Part shown: one piece after another, positions 44,508-56,330 of the stretch
Layout of the letters: every line of letters starts with the position of its first letter
How positions within the stretch are numbered: position 1 is the stretch's first letter
Assembly: GCA_950295325.1 (NCBI GenBank)
Contig: OX485803.1
Location: 3,534,001 to 3,598,000 of the forward strand
Length of the DNA stretch: 64,000 nucleotides
From: Polytrichum commune
Taxonomy: Eukaryota; Streptophyta; Polytrichopsida; Polytrichales; Polytrichaceae
Reading direction: 5' to 3'
Translations under genes and position numbers: made by a program
The notes under the pieces: model-generated
What the model saw: only the letters and a program-made list of their open reading frames with translations
Told to the model about the DNA's origin: nothing
The model's database searches: none

Positions 44508-44589
44508 TATATAGTCAATATATATAACATTGCATAATTCCAAATAGTAAGTGACATGAATATCATATTTATTGTTGTAATCATGTGGT

Positions 44590-45951
44590 TATAACTTGGT
44601 ATAAGGATGATCTAGTTAAACCAATTAGCCGTCACGGATCAAAAACTCTATGAGGCATGTTCATATGATTATAGGAATCATGTGAAAGGTACAAAATGAA
44701 GCTCAATAATGTTTACACAAGTTATTGCACATCATTACTAAACATTTCAAAGACCCACACACATTCAATTCAATCACACAAAAATACTTGAGAATACCAC
44801 TCAAAGAGGGGTTGAACTTGTAACCCGCTTTGGGTTATTGCCCCAGCAACTTGGGTGCACGTGCAACCCATTGTTAGAAACCTGCATCCCCATCAAACCT
44901 ATTGTTAGTGCATGTGCCTAACATGTATATTACATGCAAATATAGATTCAATCTTACATTGAAAAAACCACTTGGGAGCGCAATAGGAACACATATCATG
45001 TTCTCTACCTAATTATCCTCCTATCTTTCATAGTCTTGGTGATCTTCATCTTCAAATTATGTTACGTCTTCATCCTCATCATCTTCTTGCATGGTTAATT
45101 ATATTTGTTCATATGTAGTACTATCCTTGGTGTACATAGAAACACCATTGTTTTGCTTGGGAGTTGCTTGAGGCATGTGAAATTTGGTGACCTTCACAAT
45201 GAGAGAAGATGTATGATGTATTCTTAATAATCATGAATTTTGAAGCAATATTAAACTTTGCAGGTTTCTCCCTTGTTGTTTATAGTATCTCCTAGTAAGC
45301 AAATCAAATTTAGCTCCAAAGCAATTCCCAAAGCCATTAGGCCCCACAACTTGCGTCAAAGTATGCAATGGTTGGGTGCATTGCAAAACCCACCACTTAC
45401 AATTCTCTTTGTTCCTGACGTCTACTTTGGTAACAAAATTATCCTCTAGGAGAATATCAAATGTTAGGTCATCTCCATTACCCCCCTACCCTTGTATGGT
45501 CATTGTCAGGGTCACAAGCTTTGTTTGTGGGGCCATAAGGATCCAAGATTTTAATATCCATGGACTCACATTGTTGAAGGCATGAACCTCCTATGGCATT
45601 TGTGCAATATGCATAAATACATGATAGGAGACGTGCTTCCAATAGAGTGTTATTCATTGCATTAATTGAGTGAACACAATGCATGTTCCTAGATCCAAGT
45701 ACAATTTTGCAAATGATTCCTTTTTTCCTATCAACATTTCACAATCCTATCTCCTAGAAAACTCGCCTAATTGTTTCTCAGGCTTGAGAGTAAGCCACAT
45801 GGTCCTTGCTCATGGAGGCCTTGAGGGAATTGACAACATTTATTGTACTCTGCAATGGAAGACCTCCAATAGGTTTCAATTGCTCCTTCCTATGGTTTTT
45901 TTTAAGACAATACTAGCACTATCATGGGGCCCCTCATATGACTAGTGCCCC

Positions 45952-45988
<37 letters not shown>

Positions 45989-46279
45989 TCATTCTAGTTT
46001 GCACCTTCCTAGTAACTTAGAAGATGTAGTCAATCAATGATACCTACTAACAAGGTAATAATTATGTGCTCCTTTGAACTAGCTAGCACAACCATCTAAC
46101 CACATGGTATGTTTGGTTATGTGTTCATTCTTGGATAAGATATAATCCCAATGAAGTTTGAGGCAATGTGGGATAAGTAAATTATCATGTTTTCTATCAT
46201 CACTAATGTAGTGATGATATTATGTGTTAAGGTGTTTGCTATTATGATCAAAATCAAGGATGCAATGATTATTGATATG
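44590..46279. other. Unrecognised sequence
   Basis: Short frames (45258-45449, 45670-45945) show no recognised protein. An (AAT)12 microsatellite is at 45952-45987. Confidence 0.4.
45952..45987 (+). repeat. (AAT)12 microsatellite
   Basis: Twelve uninterrupted AAT units. Confidence 0.95.
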
Positions 46280-46496
46280 TATTGAAAGTCAATAGGATTA
46301 GAGATGAGATCACAAAAACATATACACATACACAAAGACATATGAACAATGTTTTGGAGTGAGGTGGTCTCATGCTCTCATTGCTTTGTCTTTTATTATT
46401 TTTCTTCTTTTCATTGGTTTATACAAACAATATGGGATAACTTTTATCCCTCTTCAAACTAGCGTTGTAGCCTTATTCTAATCTTATTGTTATGCA
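46280..46496 (-). repeat. 3' LTR of the copia element
   Basis: Short LTR of about 217 bp; a related copy is in the fragment at 19390-19608. The lower-coordinate edge is uncertain because the two copies diverge after CAATAC. Confidence 0.6.
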
Positions 46497-46519
46497 TGCC
46501 CCTTCCATTACATTTCTAT

Positions 46520-47198
46520 TAACTACAAGCATTCTAATGCTCTACCTTCTAAACTTCTACTTTGCAAGTAATCAAAGGCTTCTAGCCCATTGCCTTTGTT
46601 AATGCTCGATGCCTATCCTTTGCAAGTGGTTTGGTTAGCATGTCCACTATCATAGCCTTCGTTGGACAATACTTCAAATATATCTCTTGGTTTTTTAGTT
46701 TTTTTTTAATGAACTAATGTTTTACATCGATATGTTTGGTGCAAGAATGGTATGTATGATTCTTTGCAAGTGCTATGCATCATTGGTTGTCACACATGAT
46801 AGATGTCGGTCCTTCTTGCACATATCCCACATCTACCTAAAGTTGCCTAAGCCAAACCGCTTCCTTCGTGCAATGACTAGTGACCATGTACTCCACCTCT
46901 GTTGTAGACAATGTAGTGGTTGGTTGTTTCTTGCATTTCCACAAAATGACTCCAACGCCAGTAAAAAAAACACGTACCTTGTAGTGGATTACTGGTCGTT
47001 TGCATCTCACAGCGAATCCGCATCGCAAATTCCTCTCAATACAATATCCTTGCCTCTGAGGCATAATTTGAAGTTCAAGGTGCCCTTCAAATATCTCATG
47101 ATGCGTTTCACAGCCATCCAATATGATGGATTGGCCTTCAACATGAATTGGCTCACCGTACTCACTGCAAATGCAATATCAACCCTCATGGCCATCAT
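46520..47198 (-). pseudogene. copia RNase H region
   Basis: Motifs in order across frames: VDIAFAVSTVSQFMLKANP and RIMRYLKGTLNFKL (47198-47050), then TTTLSTTEVEYMV…KEAVWLRQL (46920-46837), then in decayed form DNQ..IALAKN, TKHIDVKH and FDYLQSRSLEGRALECL near the LTR. RNase H would remove the RNA template. Several stops. Confidence 0.8.
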
Positions 47199-47271
47199 TT
47201 CATGTATGAGAGATCCTACCTATGTCTTGTATGGAACATCTTTCATTTCCCTTTGTACATTCTCAAATTTC

Positions 47272-47760
47272 TCATCCAAAAGTTTTAGCAATTTTGAATT
47301 CGCATCGAACGGAGTTCCGACCAATTTTCATTTTTTTCATGTTGAAACACTTGAGGACCTTCTTGATGTAGTTCCTTTGGTTTATGGTGATGATACGGGC
47401 TTCTCTATTGCTCTCAAATTCCACTCCTAGATAATAATGTACTTCTCTGAGATCGCTCATCTTAAATTCCTCCTTGAGCTCTGATTTGAGCCACGTCAAT
47501 TGGGTTACATTACTTGCCAATATGATCAAATCGTTCATGTAGAAGATTGCCACCAACAAATACTCACCCATTTGTTTGACATATAACGAATAATTGGCTT
47601 GGCTCCTATAAAAACCCTCGTTGATGAAGAACGAGTTGATACAGTGGTACCACGCCCTCGGCGATTGCTTGAGCCCATACAAAGTTTTTTTGAGTTTGCA
47701 TACAAGGTGTTTATTCCCCTCTTGTACGAACCCTCCAGTTGATCCATGTAGATCTTCACT
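47272..47760 (-). pseudogene. copia reverse transcriptase region
   Basis: The open part 47272-47682 begins MYGLKQSPRAWYHCINSFF, a hallmark of copia RT, and continues with NYSLYVKQMGEYLLVAIFYM. The catalytic box reads Y-M-N-D where YVDD is expected, so the first catalytic Asp is Asn. The upstream part (47535-47759) is in another frame. Not functional. The plus-strand frames over this area (46717-47430 and others) are antisense shadows. Confidence 0.85.
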
Positions 47761-48359
47761 TCGAATATTTCAATTAAAAAACGCTATCTTTACATTCATT
47801 TGGTGGATCTCCCAATCCATGGCCGTTCCTATTGCGAGAATGTACCTAATGGTGATAAATTTGGCCATGGGGGAAAAAGTCTCGTTGAAATCCACTCCGG
47901 CCATTTAAGAATATCCCTTTGGTACTAACCGCACATAACGGTTTCTCCCAATGCCTCATTCTTGGTTCAAAACACTCATTTGCACCCTACACTCTTGCGA
48001 TCCTTTGGAAGGTTTGTCAATTCCCACGCACCGTCGGCCGTGAGCGAGTTGTACTCCTCTTGCATTGCGGCGTCTCACTTGCTCGCATCCTTCATGAATA
48101 CCACATCTTTATTTTTTATAATTTTTTTAGTTGCAAACACATTAGCCCATTGGCCTTAATCCCTTCACAATAACCCAAAAACAAACATTTCATGTTTTTT
48201 ACATCAAGTTTATCCCTCTTTTCATCCATCACCCTTGCGTAGGCAACGCATCTGAACACATGCATGTGTGGAATGTAAGGCCTTCCTCCCACTCCACACT
48301 TCCTTAAGCGTGATGGAGTCCACTGCCCTCGTTGGACATGTTATGTTGAAGCAAGTCTT

Positions 48360-48450
48360 CAAGTAAACTAGCAAGAACCATGTCTTGAAGTAAACCAACA
48401 AGAGTCATGTCCTGAAGTAAACCAGCAAGAATCATGTTATGAAGTAAGCT
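48360..48450 (+). repeat. 27-bp minisatellite, about 3 units
   Basis: TGAAGTAAACCAACAAGAGT plus 7 bases repeats about three times just beyond the truncated copia end, with a degenerate unit before it. Confidence 0.8.
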
Positions 48451-49676
48451 TAATCTGCTACTAAGTTCACATACCCTGGTCATTCAAGAATATGCAAGAT
48501 GAAGATGAAGACCAAAGACATTCTTACTTTGAAAAATGACACATACCCATGAACTAAAATTTTCTATCCAAGAATGACTCAATGCAATAAAGATATAGCG
48601 ATCAGGAAATGCTTGCTTGATCTTCTTCAATGTGATGTTGTGTATAAGCCTCCTTAAAATTTTAGATAATGTTTTTGTTCACCACTTGATTTGCAATAAG
48701 GCTTACCCTAGTCTCATCTATCCACCGCTTTTTGGTACCTTAAAGACAAGGCTATCCACAACCTAGGTTTATCTATACAAAACCATGGCAAGGGTTTGAC
48801 TTCAAATATGGGTTATTGCACAATGGGGAGAAGAGGATGAGAGCAACAACCGGCGACATCCAAGTGAGTGAATAGGGCATTGACGTCAAGAATATATATG
48901 TTTGTGTAGAGACTTGCAACCAATGTTGACAACATTGACAAGAAGTAGACGTGGAGAGAAAGAAGAGAGCTAGGGCAAGAATGAAGTGTGGAGGGGAGGC
49001 GTCACTAGACAAAAACCACGGTTCATGCTCTCGCCTGTTGGCTAGGAACATTTTAGATCCTCCAAGTCCATAAGTTCCAGCATATGAACCTCATGGCGGG
49101 ACCCTGGGGGCCCGCATAGATTTTGTATCAAAACGTCATTGTTTATTTATTTTGTTGAAGTGCTTATGTTGCAACTTGCGGACTGTGGTGTCTATGGTTG
49201 TGCCTGTAGATGTTGGCTAGAGGTCATTACCGATTGCATTTGTTAGATCACTTACTAACAAGAAGTTGATCTCACTCGGCAAGAAGTACTTCTCCATCTT
49301 GTCCCATAACCTAATGTACTATCTAGCAATTCCAGTAGCTCTTCAGTCCCAAATTGAAAACGAGCAAAATGACAAAGTCCACACATTGGAACAAGCTCCA
49401 GCATGTAGCGGTCGATGCGATGGTTGAGTATGCATTTGCGCTAGTTAAGGCAAGGCCAAGATGCCCAAAGAAAGCCAAGGCCCCGACAATGTCCTCCCAA
49501 AAATTTGTACTTACCTATTTCTCTAAAATCGATCTAAAAAATGAGCACGATATCCCTAAAAATGACTAATTGCGTCACCATTAAGAAAAAATTAATAAGA
49601 ATGTCCATGTGTAGCTCATGATGTGAGCAGTCGATTGCCACCTTTGTAGAAAGAATTGGAGTTATATTGACGGTGC
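48451..49676. other. Unrecognised sequence left of the MULE
   Basis: Contains one block, CATATGAACCTCATGGCGGG (near 49081-49100), inverted to 52760-52780 beyond the other end of the MULE. Nothing else recognised. Confidence 0.4.
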
Positions 49677-49714
49677 TACAAAGTTGGATCTCTGTATTTT
49701 AGTGCTACGAGCGT

Positions 49715-49905
49715 TTGAAGGACGCCTCCCGCGGGCAACGTTCATGCTCGGGCAGCCTGTTCCTGTCCTCCCGTCCCGACCCGTCCTCCCGACCTGACCC
49801 GTCTTACCTGCCCGACTTGGCCTTCCTGCCCGTGTCCTCCATCCTGCCCGACGCGGCCTTCCGCTTGTCCAGTTGTTCACGCGTCTGTCCATCCGTCCAT
49901 CCGGC
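49715..49905. repeat. GC-rich CCCG/TCC-repeat block in left MULE arm
   Basis: Short words such as CCCGACCCGTCCTCCCGACC repeat irregularly; the inverted counterpart is about 52490-52680. This gives artificial proline/arginine-rich open frames on both strands. Confidence 0.8.
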
Positions 49906-50020
49906 CGTTCATCCGTCATATCCGTTTCCACCACTACCCCACACCGAACCCGAGCTCCGTCATTCTTCCTTGTTCACGCCACAAGACAGCTCCGGAGCGA
50001 GTGAGGAAATTGGGGAAAGG

Positions 50021-50765
50021 TTGTTGCATTGCTAGTTTAGGATTTGGAAGAGTTGTAACTTTTATCGATGTTGTCGTAGTCGCCCGCCATGGAGGTGGAC
50101 ATTGTAGATCTGGGAGGGAAATGTGTCTCTTATGAAGAAGAGTTTGATTTTATAATAGAAGAGGCCACGGAAGATCTACAGGACGGACATGGTTTAGTTT
50201 CAGATTTGGAAATTCTTCCGTCATTCTTCTGTCATTCTTCCTTGCTCACGCCACTGGACAGCTTCGGAGCGAGTGAGGAAGCTGGGGAAAGGCTGTTGCA
50301 TTGCTAGTTTAGGATTTGGAAGAGTTGTAACTTTGATCGACGTTGTCCTAGTCGATCGCCATGGAGGTGGACATTGTGGATCTGGGATGGAAATGTGTCT
50401 CTTTCGAAGAAGGATTTAATGTTGTCATAGAGGAGGCCACGGAAGATCTACATGATGGACAAGGTTTAGTTTCAAATCTGGAAATTCCTGCAGGTAATTC
50501 TTTTGTCATTCTTCTTTGCTCACGCCACTGGACAATTTCTAAACGAATAAGGAAGTTGGGGACATGCTGTTGCATTGCTAGTTTAGGATTTGGAAGAGTT
50601 GTAACTTTGATCGACGTTGTCCTAGTCAATCGCCATGGAGGTGGGCATTATGGATCTAGGAGGGAAATGTGTCTCTTTCGAATAAGGATTTGATTTTGTC
50701 ATAGAGGAGGTTACGGAAGATCTACAGGACGGACATGGTTTAGTTTCAGATCTGAAAATTCCTGC
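50021..50765 (+). repeat. Three tandem ~273-bp coding-like units, left arm
   Basis: Units begin near 50024, 50296 and 50570 (TTGCATTGCTAGTTTAGGAT). Each encodes, after an ATG, variants of MEVDIVDLGGKCVSFEE…EEATEDLQDGHGLVSDLEI (50089-50307, 50361-50500; the third starts GTGGGC instead and has a stop). The translation stays better conserved than chance frames, which suggests a captured exon that was later multiplied. The protein is not recognised. Confidence 0.75.
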
Positions 50766-51740
50766 CAGGATGGACGATTATGAGGACAGGCGATTGTACC
50801 TGCTAGTTTCCGATCTGGAAGTTATGAGGACATGCAATGGGTTTGAGGTCATGCAGGCTGAGGCCTCGTCCTTGATGAGAGCTTGTTTCTGGAACGCCTG
50901 CTTGGATATGTTGGCTATGGACAAAGATGATGATCTTCGTGTCCTGTGGTTGGACGCGTCAAAGGACACAAATTTTGGTGGTGGAAGGCGAGTGCAATGC
51001 AATCGTTGATAACGTTGTGGAGTTTAATGCTATTTCTTAGAATAGTGGTGTGGGATGTTACAATAAGACAAGGTAGAACCAATGTAAGGTTGAATCATAA
51101 TAGGACACAATTATGATAGGTGAGAACCATTACATGTCCACTTTGGACACATGAGTATTGATACATTGGCCCTATCCATTTTCAATAAAGTGTCATTGTT
51201 TGTTGGATTTTCAATGTAAGTGAAACTTCGGCAATTGGGAATTTTCGGAAAACAAACAATTTAGTAAAATATGACAAGACATGTACAACATTGGTGTCAT
51301 GGAAAGACTTTATGCCTTCCTCATTAAATTCAGTAACATTGTAATATATCCTATCAATGTCATATATCAATCTATGCAACATCCATTGTTTTCAGTGTTG
51401 TCCTAACATAATCTAAACTCCCATGACAGGCTTGTCCAACCTTGTTGAAATGGTTAATTTTATGGTATTGAATTTCACATAAAGTGTTATCCATATACAG
51501 TTGCTTCGCCACAAAATTGCATTAGCATCTTCGCTTAGAGGTTAGACTGGCTTACAATCTACTTGCCCTCCTCTGCTTTGTCTGTCCTATTGGAAGTGGT
51601 TGCTTTGTAAGACTTTTAAGACAACTTGTATCAGAGTCAGAGGTTGTAAAAACAACAGGACAACTAAATGTGGAACAAAAGCTGTCTTTGTACTATTTTA
51701 TTTTTCCACTGTCCTAGCATCTAGGGTTGATCCTACCCCG

Positions 51741-52049
51741 TCATTGGTTGATTTTCTCCTCCCAAGAAATGTTTGTCCTATCAAAGGGCCCAGGGGGTGG
51801 GATCTGCAACCTCGCCCGCACATTTTCAAGAGTTACATCCCGCACCCTAAGCCTTTCTTGTGCACCAGCTTTCAAGCACGTATTGGTGTCCTTGTGGACG
51901 ATTGTACCTGCAAGAATTTCCAGATCTGAAACTAAACCCTGTCCGTCCTGTAGATCTTCCGTGGCCTCCTTTATGACAAAATTAAATCCTTCTTCAAAAG
52001 AGACATATTTCCATCCCAGATCCACAATATCCACCTCCATGGCGATCAA
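51741..52049 (-). pseudogene. Captured coding-like segment, right MULE arm
   Basis: A 102-codon frame starts with the same MEVDIVDLGWK…LVSDLEI segment and continues into unique sequence (AQERLRVRDVTLENVRARLQ, then PPPGPFDRTN). The continuation is in the loop of the element, not in the left arm. This may be the most complete remnant of the captured gene. Family unknown. Confidence 0.45.
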
Positions 52050-52079
52050 CTAGGACAAGGTCGATCAAAGTTACAACTC

Positions 52080-52400
52080 TTCCAAATCCTAAACTAGCAA
52101 TGCAACAACCTTTCCTCAGCTTCCTCACTCGCTCCGAAGCTGTCCAGTAGCGTGAGCAAGGAAGAATGACAAAAGAATGATGGAAGAATTTCCAAATCTG
52201 AAACTAAACCATGTCCATCCTGTAGATCTTCCGTGGCCTCCTCTATTACAAAATCAAACTCTTCTTCAAAAGAGACACATTTCCCTCCCAGATCCACAAT
52301 GTCCACCTCCATGGCGGGCGACTACGACAACATCGATAAAAGTTACAACTCTTCCAAATCCTAAACTAGCAATGCAACAACCTTTCCCCAATTTCCTCAC
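52080..52400 (-). repeat. Inverted coding-like unit, right arm
   Basis: Minus-strand copy of the ~273-bp unit (frame 52094-52312), nearly identical in translation to 50089-50307. The right arm has about two units, the left three, so the arms differ by unit number. Confidence 0.75.
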
Positions 52401-52722
52401 TCGCTCCGGAGCTGTCTAGTGGTGTGAACAAGGAAGAATGACGGAGCTCAGATTCGGTGTGGGGTAGTGGTGGAGACGGATATGACGGATGAACGGCCGG
52501 ATGGACGGATGGACAGCTGGACAGGCGGAAGGACGCGTCGGGCAGGATGGAGGACACGGGCAGGTAGGCCAAGTCGGGCAGGTAAGACGGGTCAGGTCGG
52601 GAGGACGGGTCGGGACGGGTCGGGACGGGAGGACAAGAACGGGCTGCCCGAGCATGAATGTTGCCCGCGGGAGGCGTCCTTCAAACGCTCGTAGCACCAA
52701 AATACAGAGATCCTACAAAGTT

Positions 52723-55700
52723 TACGTGAGAGCCAACAACTGATGGAACCCTGAGGTCCCGCCATATGGTTCATATATATATGAAGATGTGGTTGCATAA
52801 ATTAGGATCCAAATCCATGAGATTTTAATATACGAGGACTTCAAGATGTACATGAACAACATATCTACATTGGATTGCAAAAGGAACAAAAATGTTCCAC
52901 TTTAAACAATCCTGATGGATGTAGCTGAAACTCTTGTACGTGCTTGACGTTTGTTGTTCCTCAAAAACAAAACTGTGTTTGTTTTGGAAATTGTGAATGT
53001 TAGAACATGTTGTCATATTGGCCTATGTCATGTATGAGTTTCAACCAATATCATTCTCATTAGAAATTCCTTTTCATTCCTGAAAAATGCAACATGTTCC
53101 GAGACAAAGTCCTGATGCAATTTTCATGGCTCATAATGTAAAGGAATCCTCAAAATTTATGAGTGTACAATGAGAGTGACCTAAACCATGTAAAATATAT
53201 AAACCACGTGCTTAAAGTTCTCTTGCAAATTTTGCATCCCAATCTTGGGGCATTGTGACACACCTTTTGAGTACCTTAACCATGCATGGACCCAAAATGT
53301 TCTTGTATACTTATGTATCTCCAATATGTATACAAAATGGCACTTTACATTGAAATAGTTCAATTAATTGGAGAACCCTGATAGTACGGCATTTGAGGTC
53401 AAAATGTCATATTGGCAAGAATACAACATTCAAAAAGTACGATGTTTTCTTGCGCAACCAAACATGTCTTAATAAAGAGGGAGAACAATAACCATTCTCG
53501 TACTTTTTGGAGCCATATGAATATCTTGTTCATTATTGAAGTGAAGATTCTCGTGCTCGTTAAGTGGTCACATATGTCCCAAAGCATGTTGTCTATTGAG
53601 CCTAGAATAGTTGGCACATTTTGAACACGTAATCCAATCTCTTTTAACACGTGCCTTTTTGGTGCCAGTTTTTAGACCCAACCTAACCACATACCACTCA
53701 AATAAAGGTGTCCAAATTGATTTAGGCATGTCTACCTTATATATTGTGAAAGCCATAGTCTTCAGTGAGTGAAGGCCCATGTTTCATGAAGTTTCGTTTA
53801 CTTGTTTCCAAAGCCCCTAGAAGTAATCTCCAACCGACATAAAATATCATGCAACAAGTATAGTGTGAATGATGATCTTTGGAATTGAGTTTATAAAAAT
53901 ATCAAAAGTAATATAGGATGCTCATGAGGTATTACGAGAATATACTCAATACGTCAATCTAATAATAGTAGATACACTCAGTTCTTAACCTTCGAAGACC
54001 AAGGCAAACATTTTTGTCTAGGCAATCACCATCGTCCTACAATATCATCAAACACGTTTAAGATATAATCTTATGATTTTAGACACATGGGCAACTGAAA
54101 AATGTGTGTGAACCATCCTAACTCTACGAAGTTTCCATCCATATGGTCAGAGCTACCATAAGAGGTGCCGATTTTGTTTAATACGCTTCTGAATTAAATT
54201 AAACAAATTCAGACAATTCTTGACATGCTTTTGTTTTGACCTTTAAAGACTAAAGTGGCAGTTTGAGCAACATCTACCTTATTATGCTCTTGGTTTTATG
54301 CTAATTATATATAAATAAATAATTAGTGGGGATGCAAGTAACTTGTGAACCATGATAGGAGCTTCACAGCATGAGTTTATGTTGACATCAGAACCTGCAC
54401 AAGGGAACCTCTTTGAGCCGATTCCAACTTAAAAGTCAAGAGCACTTATCCTCGGCCCAAGCCTGGTTGTGTGTGTATATATGTGTGTATATATGTGTGT
54501 ATATATATATATATATCCAACCTCAAGTTCAATGTGTTTCATGACATTTGTACCAACACACGGCCCAAAGCCTTTCCGAGCTTGTCATTAAGCCATTTGG
54601 CAACTTTAAACATAAGCTTTATGGAGGATGATTGTACATGAGACATGCGGACCGCAGCCATTGTAATTCGTGCGATTCGTTCTATTGAAAAATAAATGGC
54701 CTCCTCGTCCGAGCACTCATGGCCACAAAAGAATTGTTGATGGATTCGAGAGACATTTCTCGGGAAGGAAGCCCGGCGAGTTGCTTAATTTAGAAGGTGT
54801 GTACCCGATATAGCACCCACAGCCCCACTTTTGTCTATAGAGACCAAGTAATTACGACCGAATTATGCCCCCCTCCCCACCTGACTTTAGCTAAGCCTAA
54901 AAGTTGGTTCTAAAAATACGGCCTTCACACCATCGACATTATCTACTGCCGAGCCTAGTTGGCAAATGATGTGGCATGGTTTACAAGTGGAGGTTTCAAG
55001 CACCGACCCTCCCATCGGTACCTAGACATGAGGCAAGAATGTAGGACCTTTAAAAGTGTCGCCTCCCGCCCTTGTGATTGGTTGCTTTTTAGTCTTAGCT
55101 ATGAGGACACGAGGAGCTCCATTAACAAAAACCGATGGTAAGATAGATGAGTAGTAAGGCATTTGGGGATGGGACAAAAACTATCCAACATGTCATTGCT
55201 TGGTAGATAAAACCATGAACATGTGTGAAAGCTACTTAACTAAAACCTACTAGAAAATCTCCAGAGCAAGTTCTTGTAAGTGCATTGGGACAGCTGAATG
55301 CCTCCCCTATAACCGAGGGAGCTTTACCCAGTTTTTAGAAAATACTTTGATTATTTGATAAAGTCAGGTGGGGAGGGGGCATAATGCCACCTAAAACTCT
55401 ACGGGAAGGAGGAGCCTTAAACATAGGTGCATGCTTGTACACAACAATTGAATCCTCCCAAGCGTCACCCACAACGGGCATGCACGCGCACACGAGTATT
55501 TGTGGTAAAATAAGCCCGAGGTCGTGAGTTCCAAGGCTTGACTTTATGCCTTCTTTAGCCACCTTTCTCTCCTCATCATTAGGTTGGAATAACGCTATGA
55601 AAAAAATAAAAAAAAATAAAATTGTTGGTGTTCTAGCACCAACATGAGTGTGAGCATGTTAATAGCTTTATATTTATGATGCAACCCCCCCCCCCTCCTC

Positions 55701-56267
55701 CCACCCTTTAAAAAAAAGGTTAAAAGCTCGTGGTACAATTTTGGTTGTTATAGAGGCTATAGGCAAACAACTGCAATACCTACCAATTACTACAGGTATT
55801 AAGCGGGTTCGACACAAATTAATTCAAAATTTGAGCAAAGTGTCATGTGTCATTGTACTATTAGTTATAGCTGCCACAAATTCCTATTTGTCACCTAAAA
55901 AAAACACATTTCAACACCAAAGTGCCGACCCTGCATATCACCTACGCTATGTCAATGAGCTTGGTGCAAGCGTGTGTAGACACCATTAGAGCGAATGCGT
56001 AAGGTAAGGTTTGAGTAAGGTATGCGGCCTATTGTGGGCACTTCCAAATCTATTGACAATTTTGGACAACAAATCGGAATTGTCTCCTTCAATTAGCATT
56101 TGCAAACAACAAAATTTGTCATTTTGAGTTATACATTTGGAGGTGAGATGCAAAAGTTATGAGAGGTCAAAGTTTCTCTTTAAGTGATCACATGGGCCCT
56201 CCCAATTGCGTTATATTCTAACTTAGTATGATCGTTATGTATTGAGCACATAAGGCTTGGCCTAGGA
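52723..56267. other. Unrecognised intergenic sequence, 3.5 kb
   Basis: Short frames only. A TATG/TGTGTA microsatellite at 54468-54516 and a C run at 55684-55695. No TIRs or shared repeats noticed. Confidence 0.4.
54468..54516 (+). repeat. (TG/TA)n compound microsatellite
   Basis: Alternating TGTGTG and TATATA blocks with a 14-base period at first (TGTGTGTATATA), ending in a pure TA run. Confidence 0.9.
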
Positions 56268-56330
56268 TGTTCTACGAACAGACACTTTATTCACTCCGGC
56301 CCCCTCCGGAGGCCGGAGTTCTTCTTCTTT
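56268..56330 (+). repeat. Shared motif with GC-rich hairpin
   Basis: GATGTTCTACGAACAGACAC then TTTATTCACTCC repeats the sequence at 10605-10636. Here it runs into a strong hairpin, ACTCCGGCC…GGCCGGAGT (56294-56320), then TTCTTC. At 10637 the loop sequence differs but AGTTCTTC is retained. Confidence 0.6.

Larger units (their letters stand above)
43393..44584. mobile_element. Outer TIR element of a three-level nest
   Basis: Left end (ACACTAAATATAATATTTAG, then TGTCACTTACTATGTGGA) and inverted right end (ACAATAAATATGATATTCAT, then GTCACTTACTATTTGGA) are matching termini about 60 bases long, resembling family F. They now lie 1.2 kb apart because a family-E element entered between them. Confidence 0.65.
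46280..48345 (-). mobile_element. Degenerate Ty1/copia retrotransposon, 5'-truncated
   Basis: On the minus strand, from high to low coordinate: end of integrase (about 48345-48120, motif YIPHMHVFRCVAYARVMDEK), reverse transcriptase (to about 47272), RNase H (47200-46520), polypurine tract (46497-46506) and 3' LTR (about 46280-46496, starting TGCATAAC). Integrase before RT is the Ty1/copia order. Stops and frameshifts are scattered. The 5' part, with gag and 5' LTR, is missing. Confidence 0.88.
49686..52713. mobile_element. Mutator-like element with long inverted arms
   Basis: 3,028 bp, flanked by the 9-bp direct repeat TACAAAGTT (49677-49685, 52714-52722), the target size of Mutator-like transposases. 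Ends read GGATCTCTGTATTTTAGTGC (left) and, inverted, GGATCTCTGTATTTTGGTGC (right). The inverted arms run about 1.1 kb on the left (to about 50800) and 0.83 kb on the right (from about 51885). Both contain a GC-rich CCCG-repeat block and tandem copies of a coding-like unit. No MURA-type transposase is present, so it is non-autonomous, possibly a Pack-MULE carrying gene pieces. Confidence 0.9.

Noticed and set aside
46717-47430. 237-codon plus-strand open frame
   Set aside because: It is antisense to copia RT and RNase H motifs on the minus strand; the translation has no domain.
49715-50035. Pro/Ser/Arg-rich frames on both strands
   Set aside because: Produced by the CCCG-rich repeat block in the MULE arm and mirrored in the other arm.
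51630-51650. Retrotransposon primer-binding site (TTGTATCAGAGTCAGAGG)
   Set aside because: Similar to the Met-tRNA site, but no LTR end or gag lies beside it; it may be a captured scrap.
56294-56320. Helitron 3' end (hairpin near terminus)
   Set aside because: No CTRR terminus follows within the expected distance and no matching 5' TC end was found.
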